DNA of 64,000 nucleotides from Saccharospirillum mangrovi. GTDB taxonomy: Bacteria; Pseudomonadota; Gammaproteobacteria; Pseudomonadales; Natronospirillaceae. Positions within the stretch are counted from its first letter, which is position 1. Each line of letters begins with the position of its first letter. The notes beneath the pieces are model-generated. The model had not been told where the DNA came from. It ran no database searches and saw only the letters and a list, made by a program, of their open reading frames with translations. The stretch lies in contig NZ_CP031415.1 in assembly GCF_003367315.1 (NCBI RefSeq), positions 1,734,001 through 1,798,000 of the forward strand, written 5' to 3'. Both the position numbers and the translations under genes were made by a program. Shown here one piece after another: positions 57,068-64,000 of this stretch.

Positions 57068-58098
57068 CACTGCAACACCAAGCTGACTTATCGAAACGCA
57101 ACACCCTGGGCGTTCCGTCCTGGGCCGAACACCTGATTGATATTGAACAGGATGACCAGATTCCTGGCTGGGTGGGTTGGGCACAACAGAACGAGTTGAA
57201 CATCCGCGTATTGGGCGGTGGCAGTAATCTCTTGTTGGATAACCGGGTGGATGGCCTGGTGCTCGCTATGCGGACCCAAGGCCGCCAGGTACTCGGGCAA
57301 GACGACCAGGGGCGCACCCTATGGCGCCTGGCCGCCGGTGAAAACTGGCATGAAGTTGTGCGAGCCAGTGTCGAAGCCGGCCTGAGCGGCCTTGAGAATC
57401 TGGCGCTGATTCCCGGCTCGGTGGGCGCCGCACCGATACAGAACATCGGTGCCTACGGCGTAGAAGTCGGCGACCGGTTGCATGACGTAGAAGCCTACGA
57501 TTGCCGGACGCACCAATGGGTGCGCCTGCCAGCGGCGCAGTGTGAATTCGGCTACCGCGACAGCCTGTTCAAACGCTGGGAAAACCGCTACATCATCACC
57601 GCAGTAACCTTGGCGTTATCGACCGATTTTCAGCCACAACTCAGCTATGGCCCGTTACAGGCACTGGCTCACAATCCCAACTTAAGCGCGTCTTTGGTGA
57701 TGGAAACCGTCATTCGATTGCGCCAATCCAAACTGCCGTCACCGGATGTCATTCCCAACGCCGGGAGCTTTTTCAAAAACCCGCAAATCGACGACGCCCA
57801 GTTTCAGCGCCTGAAGGCCGATTGGCCGGAGTTAGTGGCCTACCCATCGGACGATGAATGGAAACTGGCCGCCGGCTGGTTGATCGACCAATGCGGCTTG
57901 AAAGGGCAGGCCAGCGACGCCGGCGTCGGCTGTTATCGGGAACAGGCACTGGTGTTGATCAATCCCAAACGGGCCGAATTCCTCGACGTGGTGACCTGGC
58001 AGCGCCTTGTTCAGAAAGCGGTGGCTAATCGCTTTGGCATCGTTCTGGAACGCGAGCCGCGTTATTGGGGGTCGAAGGGGAGTGGGCAGTTCGAATAA
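57064..58098 (+). CDS. murB: MurB, UDP-N-acetylenolpyruvoylglucosamine reductase
   Basis: FAD enzyme making UDP-MurNAc for peptidoglycan. The 344-residue length and pattern are type I: NTLGVPSWAEHLIDI, LGGGSNLLL, PGSVGAAPIQNIGAYGVEVGD, EFGYRDSLFK, PNAGSFFKNP and the C-terminal RFGIVLEREPRYWG. The start GTG 57064 overlaps the phosphatase stop (GTGA). Confidence 0.96.
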   Translation: MTLQHQADLSKRNTLGVPSWAEHLIDIEQDDQIPGWVGWAQQNELNIRVLGGGSNLLLDNRVDGLVLAMRTQGRQVLGQDDQGRTLWRLAAGENWHEVVRASVEAGLSGLENLALIPGSVGAAPIQNIGAYGVEVGDRLHDVEAYDCRTHQWVRLPAAQCEFGYRDSLFKRWENRYIITAVTLALSTDFQPQLSYGPLQALAHNPNLSASLVMETVIRLRQSKLPSPDVIPNAGSFFKNPQIDDAQFQRLKADWPELVAYPSDDEWKLAAGWLIDQCGLKGQASDAGVGCYREQALVLINPKRAEFLDVVTWQRLVQKAVANRFGIVLEREPRYWGSKGSGQFE

Positions 58099-58142
58099 AC
58101 CGATTGTGCCGTTTTTTGCTGAGCGGCATTCAGCGCTAACTC

Positions 58143-58163
58143 AAAAAAGGGCCTGACGGCCCT
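58143..58163 (-). terminator. terminator of the kelch gene
   Basis: On the minus strand an AGGGCC/GGCCCT stem with 4-base loop is followed by six T. Two more hairpins lie between it and the gene (58205-58230, 7 bp; 58251-58272, about 8 bp with a wobble). On the plus strand there is no good T-run for murB. Confidence 0.75.
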
Positions 58164-58279
58164 CGGTTTATTGGGCGCTCTAGCGCGCCTCAAAAGCCCG
58201 TCATCCCGGCCCAATCGGCTCAAGGCCGGGATTGACAGGGTGTATCTGTGGGGGCTTAGGCACCTAGGCCCCACAACCC

Positions 58280-60685
58280 TCAAGGCCCCTCAAACTCAAC
58301 CTCCACCTGCACCCCCTTCTGCCAGTTCGCACCCTCGGCTGAACGCCAGACATCGTGCAGTGGCGTGCCACTCTCATCAGTCCCACCGATCACCCAGAGT
58401 TGGTTGCGGAAGCTCAGGGCCTGGTGGTAGGTGCGCGCGGTGAAGCGGTTGGCTTGGCTTTGGGGGCTGTCAACGGCGGTCCAGTGGGTGCCGTTGCGGG
58501 TGGTCCAGACTTGGTTGTCTGGTTTGCCTTCGCTGTTGTATCCGCCCAGCACCCAAAGCCGCTCGCCTTGGGCATCCTGGGTGACCAGGGCCTGGTGCCC
58601 ATAACGGGCCGTCAGGTTGGCATCGGGGCGCGACTGCCAGTGGCGGCCATCGTGGGAGGACCACACCACGCCATTGTCGCCACCAGCGCCACGGCCACCG
58701 ATCACCCAAAGCTGGCCGTTGAAGACCACCGCCTGGTGACCGACGCGGGCGGAGAAGCCGGCCTGGGCGGTTTCTTCGATCCAGTCGCGGCCGTTGCTGG
58801 ACGACCAGACGTCATTCACCCATTGATACCGACCGTCTATCCGAACTGAGCCGCCGATTACCCACAGGCGATGGTCGAACACCACTAACGCGTGCGCTGC
58901 GCGTGGGCTGAACGGCGCTTCGGCCAGCACGCGTTGCCACTGCACGCCATCGGCGCTGGACCAGACGTCGTCCCGGTAGCTCCCACCCACCAGCCACAGC
59001 CGCTGGTTGAACACGACCACCCCATGGTTACGCCGTGGCGAGAAATCGGCGTGGACGCGGTGTTGCTGCCAGTGCAGGCCATCGGCGGAGGACCAGACGT
59101 CGTTGTTATAACTGCCGCCCAAACCGCCGATCACCCAAAGCCGGTCGGCGAAGGCAATCGCCTGGTGGCTATCGCGCCCGCTGAAGGCGGCTTCGGCGGT
59201 GTGGGGTTGCCAGTCCTGGCCGTTGCGGCTGGACCAGACGTCGTTCAGGTAAGACCCGCCATTCCCACCCACCACCCAAAGCTGCTGGTTGAAGACGGCC
59301 AGGGCGTGGGCGCGGCGAATCGGAAACGCGGCATCCACCGCCTCTTGGCGCCAGTGAATGCCATCGGACGAGGACCAGACGTCGTTTAATTCATTGTCGT
59401 CATTGTCCCCACCCACCAACCACAACCGCTCGCCACGGCCATCGTTGTACACCACAACGCGGTGCCCGGTTCGGCCCGAAAATTCAGCCTGGCTGGTTTC
59501 CTCTCGCCAGTCTCGGCCATCGGCGGACGACCAGATGTCGTTGACGTATTGAGGACCAATGAGACCACCAATCACCCAAAGCCGATTCTTGAAAAACACC
59601 GCCTGGTGACCAGAACGACCCGTAAAGGCCTGGCCGTTGGCGCTGGGTTCCCGGCGCGCCCAATCGGTGCCGTTGGGCGAGGTCCAGACGTCGTTCCGAT
59701 TGTCGTTCCCGGTAGACCACCCACCGATCAGCCACAGCCGCTCGGTGCCGTCGCCGTCGTGCGAGACAACCACCGGGCTACCGCTGCGGCCCTCAAACCC
59801 GGCACCGATCGACCCCTGCTCCTGCCAGACAAAACCGCGGGCGTGCTCGGGGCTATCGAGCGTCGACCAGAGCGCCCCGGTGTGGGTGTCGATCAGCCAG
59901 AGGGCGTTATTGAACAGCACCACCCGGATGACGTCGCCAACGACTGACGCATCGCCGCTGGGCAACAGCTCCGACTGGTTGTCCCACTGTTCGGGCACCC
60001 AGGTGGTGCCGTCGGTGGACGACCAGATGTCGGTTCGGTATTGGCCACCGTTATCCAGCCCACCAATCACCCAAAGCCGCCCGCGAAAAGCCACTACCGA
60101 GTGGAACCACCGCCCCGCAAACCGATCCGCCGCCAACGCCCCGGCCGCCTGATGTTCGCCATACTGCACCCGAAAATACCCCGGCTGGCTCAGCGTCAGT
60201 GCCGCGCTCGGCAATACCGACCCGGTGCCGAGCATTAACTGGCTGGCGGCATTGGCGCAGTTTCCGGTTTGAACTGGGTTGCAATTGGCGTCGCTGGTGG
60301 TGTGCAGCCAGGTGCCTTCGGTGCCGTCTGAGAGTTGCCAATCGGCTCCGGTTGGCCCCACCCAGGCGCTGACCCGCAGCCGACGGTTCACCACTTCAAC
60401 CGAGTAAGCAATCGACTGCCCATCCAGCCGCGCACTGATGCGTGCCCGGCCGGGGCCAACGGCGGTGACGCGCCCACTGCCATCCACCTGCGCGACCTGG
60501 GGGTTGCTGCTGGCGTAATCGACGCCGCGAAAGCTGCCCGGCACCGGGTTGGTGTAGGTTTCGCCGGTGACGAGCTGGGCGGTGCCGGTTTGGGCGAATT
60601 CAAAGGTTTCGAGGTTGCAGGCGGTGAGCGCGAGGCTGAGTAGCAGGCTGGTGACGAGGTGCAGCAGTCGGTTGGGGTGATGCAT
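58280..60685 (-). CDS. kelch-repeat lipoprotein with Ig-like domain
   Basis: An 801-residue predicted lipoprotein: signal peptide with lipobox LTAC (Cys at about residue 23), an Ig-like Big_2-type domain (about 30-105, with DYASSNPQVAQVDGSGRVTAVGPG), then at least eleven kelch-type repeats of about 50-60 residues. Each has the pattern LW-V-I-G-G...NDVWSS-x-D-G-x-x-W. One further degenerate copy (LWLIDTHTGALWS) makes about twelve blades, perhaps two six-bladed propellers. It is exported and probably surface- or periplasm-facing; ligand unknown. AGAGGG precedes the ATG. Monocistronic between murB and rne. Confidence 0.85.
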   Translation of the reverse strand: MHHPNRLLHLVTSLLLSLALTACNLETFEFAQTGTAQLVTGETYTNPVPGSFRGVDYASSNPQVAQVDGSGRVTAVGPGRARISARLDGQSIAYSVEVVNRRLRVSAWVGPTGADWQLSDGTEGTWLHTTSDANCNPVQTGNCANAASQLMLGTGSVLPSAALTLSQPGYFRVQYGEHQAAGALAADRFAGRWFHSVVAFRGRLWVIGGLDNGGQYRTDIWSSTDGTTWVPEQWDNQSELLPSGDASVVGDVIRVVLFNNALWLIDTHTGALWSTLDSPEHARGFVWQEQGSIGAGFEGRSGSPVVVSHDGDGTERLWLIGGWSTGNDNRNDVWTSPNGTDWARREPSANGQAFTGRSGHQAVFFKNRLWVIGGLIGPQYVNDIWSSADGRDWREETSQAEFSGRTGHRVVVYNDGRGERLWLVGGDNDDNELNDVWSSSDGIHWRQEAVDAAFPIRRAHALAVFNQQLWVVGGNGGSYLNDVWSSRNGQDWQPHTAEAAFSGRDSHQAIAFADRLWVIGGLGGSYNNDVWSSADGLHWQQHRVHADFSPRRNHGVVVFNQRLWLVGGSYRDDVWSSADGVQWQRVLAEAPFSPRAAHALVVFDHRLWVIGGSVRIDGRYQWVNDVWSSSNGRDWIEETAQAGFSARVGHQAVVFNGQLWVIGGRGAGGDNGVVWSSHDGRHWQSRPDANLTARYGHQALVTQDAQGERLWVLGGYNSEGKPDNQVWTTRNGTHWTAVDSPQSQANRFTARTYHQALSFRNQLWVIGGTDESGTPLHDVWRSAEGANWQKGVQVEVEFEGP

Positions 60686-60880
60686 GGCAGATCCCTCTGG
60701 TTGGTGTTAGGCGGTATCAATACCGAGCCTGACTACGCTAACCGACGACCGTTTGAGGAATCGTTTTAACAATCGTTGAAATTTAAGGATTTTGCGGTTT
60801 TTTTTGCGGCTATTCGTTGGAGAACCACGGTAAAAGGCGAGGGCATACCCCTGGTTATTCCGGCAGGGGCTGCAAAAACA

Positions 60881-60910
60881 AAAAACCGGCACATTGGCCG
60901 GCTTTTTTTG
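60881..60910. terminator. terminator after rne
   Basis: CCGGC/GCCGG stem with 6-base loop, flanked by A- and T-runs on both sides. It lies 21 bp past the rne stop. The rest of the kelch-rne gap (60686-60880) holds another 6-bp hairpin (60848-60853 with 60864-60869) and no gene. Confidence 0.7.
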
Positions 60911-60930
60911 CAAGGCAGGAAAGGGCGCTG

Positions 60931-63675
60931 TTACTGGCCTTCCTGCTCCTGTTGTTGACGGCGGCGAACTTCACGCGGGTCGTTCGGTGCGCGACCCGCC
61001 GCTGTAGGAGCGGCTGTTTCGGTTGCCGATGCCGGTTCCGTTGTTTGCGCGGCGGCTTCGCTTTCCGGCGTTTCGCTGGATTGCGCGGGCTCAACAACCT
61101 CCACCGGGGCCGGTTCTTCCGCTTTCACGTCGACCGATTCCGGTTCGGTGACCTTCGCTTCGTCAGCCTCTACCACTGGCGCGGCGGCGGCTATTGGTGC
61201 AACCGGCTCGTCGGCTTCCACCGGTTCGTGGGCGACGCTGGGCTCGGGTGAATCTTCCAGTTTGGACGGTTCGTTTTCCACAGCTGCCGGTGCTGTGTCG
61301 GCGGCTTCCGTGTTGGTTGTTTCAACATCAGTTGCCACGACGCTTTCGACTGCCACGGCGCTTTCGACTGCCACGGCGCTTTCGACCGGCTGTTCAACGA
61401 CAGTTTGCGGTGCTTCTGCAACGGTTGCATTGGCCGAGCCGGCTTCGTTGCTCTGCTGCTGGGCGTTGATCAACCCAATCACCGTTTCCATTTCGCTGAC
61501 AACCTCGGCCGGGCGTTCCGGGTTGGGCCGCTTGCTGGCGTTTTTGCTGACGCCGCGAACTTTGCGGTTTTTGCCGACGTCGGCCTGGGGAACGCGGCCG
61601 GTGCTGCCGTCGCGCTCGTCCCGACGCTTCAGCTGCGGCGGCTGCGGACGGTTGGCATTGCGATCGTTGCGGCTGTCGTCGTCGCTGCTGTTTGCGTTCG
61701 TTTTCAGGTCGTCGTTTTTGCGCTCACGCGGTTTGTTGTTGCCGTCGTTCTTGCGCTTGTCGGCGGTGCCGTTGGTGTCGCTGCGGCCATTGTTGCTGCT
61801 GTTGCCCGCTTGCGCCTGGCGGCGGTTGTCGCGTTGGCCGTTCTGGCCGTTGCGTGCGCGGCTGGACGAGCGGTTGTTGTTGCGGCCATTGCGGTTGTTG
61901 CTGCCATCCCGGCCAGAGCGGTTGGATGGGGCAGGGCGACCGGCGTTGGTGCGTTGCTTATCGCTACCGCCAAACAGCGCTTTGAACAGACGTGACAGCA
62001 AGCCCGGACCAGCCGGCGCCTTGGGTGCCTTAACCGGTTTGGCAACGGGTTTTGCTTCCACACTTGGGGCCGGTTGGCGCGGCGCCTGAATGTTGGAGAT
62101 GGCCGCTTCCTGAGGCTTAACCTGAGCTTCCAGCACCGCTTCGGATTCCGACGGTGTGGCTTCAAATTTCAACGCGTAGCTGGGTACGGAATTCACCAGG
62201 TTTTCGTCGTCATCGCGCAGGCGCACCACTTCGTAGTGCGGTGTTTCCATTTGTGGGTTGGGTACCACTAGAACGTGAACTTTCAGGCGTTGCTCGATCT
62301 CATGGATGGCTTCGCGTTTTTCGTTCAGCAGGAAGGTGGCGACCGACAACGGCACAATGGCTCGAATCTGAGCGGTGCGTTCTTTCAGCGATTCTTCTTC
62401 GACCAGTCGCAGAATCGCCAGTGACAGCGATTTCACATCGCGGATGATGCCGTGGCCGTTACAGCGCGGGCAGACGATGCCGCTGGTTTCACCCAACGAC
62501 GGGCGCAGACGCTGACGCGACATTTCCAGCAAACCGAAACGCGACAGGCGGCCTACTTGCACGCGGGCGCGGTCGGAATTGGTGGCGTCTTTGATGCGTG
62601 CTTCGACTTCACGCTGGTGTTTGGTCTGGTTCATGTCGATGAAGTCGATCACGATCAGGCCGCCCATGTCGCGCAGGCGCAACTGACGGGCAATTTCTTC
62701 GGCCGCTTCCAGGTTGGTGTGGAAGGCGGTTTCCTCAATGTCGCCACCCTTGGTGGAGCGCGATGAGTTGATGTCGATGGAGACCAGGGCTTCGGTCGGG
62801 TCGATGACGATGGAGCCGCCGCTGGGCAGCTTCACTTCGCGCTGGAAGGCGCTCTCGATTTGCGATTCGATCTGGTAGCGGTTGAACAGCGGTACCGGGT
62901 CTTCATAACGCTTCAGTTTGCTCTGGTAGTTCGGCATGACTTTCTGCACGAAATCCAGGGCGTAGTCGTAGGCTTCTTTGCTGTCGATCAGCACTTCGCC
63001 GATGTCCTGACGCAGGTAATCACGAATGGCGCGCAGGATGACGTTGCTTTCCTGAAGAATCAGGAAGGGGGCCGGGCGAGAGGTGGAGGCTTCACGGATG
63101 GATTCCCACAACTGGATCAGGTAATCCAAATCCCATTGCAGTTCTTCAGCGCTGCGGCCAATACCGGCGGTCCGCACGATAACGCCCATGCCATCGGGTA
63201 CTTCGATGCCTTGCAGGGCTTCGCGAATCTGGGCGCGTTCGTCGCCTTCAATACGGCGGGAAATACCGCCAGCGCGGGCGTTGTTGGGCATCAACACCAG
63301 GTAACGACCGGCCAGGCTGACCATGGTGGTCAGGGCGGCGCCCTTGTTGCCACGCTCTTCTTTATCGACCTGAACAATGACTTCGGTGCCTTCTTTCACC
63401 AGTTCTTTGATGCTGGAACGAGACGACATGGACGGGTCGATGAAGTATTCGCGGGCGATTTCTTTCAGCGGGAGGAAGCCGTGGCGCTCGGCGCCGAAGT
63501 CGACGAAGGCGGCTTCAAGGCTGGGTTCGATGCGGGTGATTTTGCCTTTGTAGATGTTGGCTTTCTTCTGTTCGCGAAAGCCGGTTTCGATGTCGAGATC
63601 GTAGAGTTTTTGGCCGTCTACCAGTGCGACCCTCAGCTCTTCGGCTTGAGTCGCGTTGATCAGCATTCTTTTCAT
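60931..63675 (-). CDS. rne: RNase E, endoribonuclease
   Basis: A 914-residue key enzyme of mRNA decay and rRNA/tRNA processing. The conserved N-terminal catalytic half includes the [21 protein letters not shown] start, the S1 domain, [13 protein letters not shown], and the DNase I-like site [15 protein letters not shown]...IDFIDMN. The Zn-link is CPRCNGHG (about 404). The C-terminal half is low-complexity: an Arg/Asn/Gly-rich RNA-binding part (about 600-690), then an acidic Ala/Glu/Val/Pro tail. I start at ATG 63673-63675; 14 residues further upstream in frame are not family sequence. No clear SD is present, and a hairpin lies 11 nt upstream. Confidence 0.95.
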   Translation of the reverse strand: MKRMLINATQAEELRVALVDGQKLYDLDIETGFREQKKANIYKGKITRIEPSLEAAFVDFGAERHGFLPLKEIAREYFIDPSMSSRSSIKELVKEGTEVIVQVDKEERGNKGAALTTMVSLAGRYLVLMPNNARAGGISRRIEGDERAQIREALQGIEVPDGMGVIVRTAGIGRSAEELQWDLDYLIQLWESIREASTSRPAPFLILQESNVILRAIRDYLRQDIGEVLIDSKEAYDYALDFVQKVMPNYQSKLKRYEDPVPLFNRYQIESQIESAFQREVKLPSGGSIVIDPTEALVSIDINSSRSTKGGDIEETAFHTNLEAAEEIARQLRLRDMGGLIVIDFIDMNQTKHQREVEARIKDATNSDRARVQVGRLSRFGLLEMSRQRLRPSLGETSGIVCPRCNGHGIIRDVKSLSLAILRLVEEESLKERTAQIRAIVPLSVATFLLNEKREAIHEIEQRLKVHVLVVPNPQMETPHYEVVRLRDDDENLVNSVPSYALKFEATPSESEAVLEAQVKPQEAAISNIQAPRQPAPSVEAKPVAKPVKAPKAPAGPGLLSRLFKALFGGSDKQRTNAGRPAPSNRSGRDGSNNRNGRNNNRSSSRARNGQNGQRDNRRQAQAGNSSNNGRSDTNGTADKRKNDGNNKPRERKNDDLKTNANSSDDDSRNDRNANRPQPPQLKRRDERDGSTGRVPQADVGKNRKVRGVSKNASKRPNPERPAEVVSEMETVIGLINAQQQSNEAGSANATVAEAPQTVVEQPVESAVAVESAVAVESVVATDVETTNTEAADTAPAAVENEPSKLEDSPEPSVAHEPVEADEPVAPIAAAAPVVEADEAKVTEPESVDVKAEEPAPVEVVEPAQSSETPESEAAAQTTEPASATETAAPTAAGRAPNDPREVRRRQQQEQEGQ
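61332..61387. repeat. 18-bp tandem repeat inside rne
   Basis: The unit CGCTTTCGACTGCCACGG is present at 61341-61358 and 61359-61376, with partial copies on both sides. It encodes an in-frame hexapeptide repeat (Val-Ala-Val-Glu-Ser-Ala phase) in the acidic tail, so copy number could vary without frameshift. Confidence 0.85.
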
Positions 63676-64000
63676 TGAGTAACAGTGCTCTGTTGGTAAT
63701 GAGTGACAGAGCAGCAAGGGCAGGGTCTACAGGCGGGCGAACACCGAAATATATAGGATCACGCTATTCGTGGCTGCATTGTCCAGAATCTCTGAGGCAA
63801 TGCGGCGCTCGGTGTTTCCATGAACAACCGGGCAACGGAAAGAGTCTTACGGGGATGCCTGCTCTTTTTAGAAGCACTTGCGTTCTGTGGTGAAGTGCTT
63901 TCTTCCGTATGAACCCATCGTCATACGCTGTTTTAATCTGTACTTGCTGCCCAACCAATTCTGTCAGACCGATGCCTGTCATCTGTCTGGAGGTTGGGTT
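63676..64000 (-). promoter_or_regulatory. rne 5' leader with three hairpins and putative promoter
   Basis: No convincing gene lies in these 325 bases. On the minus strand the region before rne holds three hairpins. 63687-63712 is a perfect 7-bp stem (GCTCTGT/ACAGAGC). 63776-63803 is GCATTG/CAATGC with an inner CAGA/TCTG and an internal loop. 63872-63900 is a perfect 8-bp stem (AAGCACTT/AAGTGCTT). A weak sigma-70-like promoter (TTGGTT, 17 bp, TAAAAC) is at 63958-63930, giving a leader of about 250 nt. In E. coli the long hairpin-rich rne leader mediates autoregulation by RNase E; the same role is inferred here. Confidence 0.5.

Noticed and set aside
61148-62089. 313-codon Ser/Arg/Leu-rich ORF antisense to the rne tail
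   Set aside because: Its low complexity is explained by the repetitive rne C-terminal coding sequence.
62860-63678. 272-codon ORF antisense to the rne catalytic region
   Set aside because: It mirrors conserved rne codons and has no family motif.
63764-63982. 72-codon minus-strand ORF upstream of rne
   Set aside because: No RBS or family, and two hairpins of the rne leader lie inside it.

Overview
The window is chromosomal DNA of a Gram-negative gammaproteobacterium. The evidence is the LPS/Kdo genes (lpxH, lpxK, kdsA, kdsB, kdsC), the Lol lipoprotein exporter, rmf, and a set of typically non-enteric genes: thrH, the 180-kDa-class NAD-glutamate dehydrogenase, an APS-type CysH, DUF2835 and DUF2970. 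Gene order mixes E. coli-like blocks (uvrY-uvrC-pgsA-tRNA Gly/Cys/Leu; pyrD/rmf/rlmKL) with Pseudomonas-like blocks (folD-tRNAs-tig-clpP-clpX-lon-hupB-ppiD; comEC-exbB-exbD-lpxK-kdsB-ptp-murB). I read this as the Pseudomonadales/Oceanospirillales side of the class; the sequence alone does not fix the genus. I see no prophage, IS element or CRISPR array.

Layout. 1-7.3 kb: partial alpha/beta hydrolase lacking its nucleophile, DAHP synthase, a small membrane protein, then sulfur genes (TauE-like exporter, cysB, cysH), thrH and pabB. 7.4-14.7 kb: an FHA protein divergent from a membrane Ser/Thr kinase, a PIN-PhoH ATPase, and gacA/uvrY-uvrC-pgsA. 14.8-15.5 kb: a tRNA Gly-Cys-Leu cluster preceded by two nearly identical 106-bp tRNA-Gly pseudogene repeats and followed by a tRNA-Gly remnant. 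15.6-19.7 kb: a COG3910-like ATPase, sulA with two LexA boxes, the sulfite reductase cysI with its DUF934 partner, and a 37-residue membrane peptide. 19.8-26.4 kb: DUF2970, gdhB, DUF2835, pyrD. 26.5-32.6 kb: translation-related genes (rmf, rlmKL, rlmG, trmA, miaE) plus YjbQ. 32.6-35.3 kb: lpxH, ppiB, folD and tRNAs Pro, Arg, His. 35.4-43.9 kb: the proteostasis block tig-clpP-clpX-lon-hupB-ppiD. 43.9-49.5 kb: a small HTH-like gene with kdsC, then kdsA, dinG, agmatine deiminase and a PilZ-like protein. 49.5-58.1 kb: lolC-lolD, comEC, exbB-exbD and the tightly overlapping lpxK-kdsB-ptp-murB run. 58.3-64 kb: a large kelch-repeat lipoprotein, and rne with a long structured leader.

Functional links. 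Sulfate assimilation is spread over two loci (2.4-5.1 and 17.2-19.3 kb); the cysteine motifs in CysH and CysI indicate an APS-to-sulfite-to-sulfide route. Kdo synthesis is represented by kdsA, kdsB and kdsC. Most of the window is conserved housekeeping sequence. The most unusual features are the tRNA-Gly pseudogene array, the hairpin-rich rne leader, the cluster of TCAAACG heptamers beside sulA, a mini-ORF enclosed by a hairpin before the tRNA array, and the kelch lipoprotein.
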